From: Gemmatimonadota bacterium
Lineage (GTDB): Bacteria; Gemmatimonadota; Gemmatimonadetes; Longimicrobiales; Gaopeijiaceae
Assembly: GCA_030550695.1 (NCBI GenBank)
Contig: JAUQOX010000179.1
Span: forward strand, 1 to 5,941
Length of the DNA stretch: 5,941 nucleotides
Direction of reading: 5' to 3'
This document shows, one piece after another, positions 5,722-5,941 of the stretch (positions within the stretch are counted from its first letter, which is position 1; every line of letters begins with the position of its first letter). The notes beneath the pieces were generated by a model, which worked only from the letters and a program-made list of their open reading frames with translations, was not told where the DNA came from and ran no database searches. The translations under genes were made by a program, and so were the position numbers.

Positions 5722-5941
5722 ATGACTCCTCTGCGACTCTCCCTGCTTCTAGCTGTGGCCGCATCCATGGCAGCTTGCGATGGGGACCTCCTGGAAGTGG
5801 ATGACCCCGCCCCGGACCCGCCCCGGAATCTGGCCGGTTGGTACTATGCCCGGGCCGTATACTTGACCTGGGAGCTGGGCCCACGATGGAACGGGGAGTC
5901 CTTCCGGGTTTACGCCAGACGGCGGAACGATTCCCGCTACG
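5722..5941 (+). CDS. Partial lipoprotein, fibronectin type III-like start
   Basis: The frame is open from the ATG at 5722 to the window edge, giving 73 residues of an incomplete protein. Residues 1-18 form a short signal peptide (MTPLRLSLLLAVAASMAAC) ending in a lipobox-like MAAC with Cys19. The residues after it are acidic (DGDLLEVDD) and Pro-rich. From residue 34 the pattern PPRNLAGWYYARAVYLTWE followed by FRVYARR (61-67) resembles the first strands of a fibronectin type III-like beta-sandwich: a Pro-x-x-Leu entry, a conserved Trp in a hydrophobic strand, and a Val-Tyr-x-Arg strand. Met at the lipobox -3 position is less usual than Leu, so lipidation is probable rather than certain. Asp at +2 would favour inner-membrane retention under E. 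coli Lol rules, which may not apply here. Function is unknown. The 235-base gap and hairpins before it suggest it may be expressed separately from lptD. Confidence 0.7.
   Translation, partial: MTPLRLSLLLAVAASMAACDGDLLEVDDPAPDPPRNLAGWYYARAVYLTWELGPRWNGESFRVYARRRNDSRY

Noticed and set aside
5267..5725. + strand open frame running from the lptD 3' end through the gap
   Set aside because: It begins inside lptD in a shifted frame, has low-complexity Gly/Arg sequence in the gap and no suitable ribosome-binding site.

Overview
The window is a GC-rich bacterial chromosomal segment in which every recognisable gene reads on the + strand. It carries a compact cell-envelope operon. In order it holds a TolA/Pal-system TPR lipoprotein of the CpoB/YbgF type (23-862), the ribonucleotide-reductase regulator NrdR (936-1436), the Tat translocase subunit TatC (1447-2271) and a very large LptD-like outer-membrane LPS-assembly protein (2277-5486). 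After a 235-base gap comes the 5' end of a lipoprotein gene (5722 to window end) that looks like a fibronectin type III-type protein.

The organism is diderm, because it has LptD, a CpoB-like protein and lipoproteins. The Asp-Ser-Leu heptad repeats in the LptD-like protein, its large size, the absence of the proteobacterial LptD cysteine pairs and the high GC content are what I would expect from Gemmatimonadota or a close relative. That placement is inference from sequence style, not a proven taxonomic call.

Layout: bases 1-26 hold only the possible end of an upstream gene (pal is the usual neighbour). cpoB has a strong Shine-Dalgarno and a GTG start. Bases 863-935 are a G-rich spacer with a strong putative G-quadruplex just before nrdR, which itself lacks a good ribosome-binding site. 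The junctions nrdR-tatC (10 bases) and tatC-lptD (5 bases, with AGGAGG inside the tatC end) are tight enough for co-transcription and probably coupled translation. The 5487-5721 gap holds two hairpins: one shortly after lptD without a T-tract, and one lying directly before the Shine-Dalgarno of the last gene.

Functionally, three of the four complete genes serve the envelope: Tol-Pal-linked outer-membrane constriction and peptidoglycan coordination, export of folded proteins, and LPS insertion. NrdR is the odd member, a dNTP-supply repressor, and may tie envelope growth to DNA precursor supply simply by shared transcription. I see no mobile element, CRISPR array, RNA gene or clearly novel multi-gene system. 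The unusual points are the helical Asp-Ser-Leu insertion and other extra segments of the LptD-like protein, the lipoprotein form of CpoB, the G-quadruplex motif before nrdR, and the truncated C-terminal lipoprotein gene.
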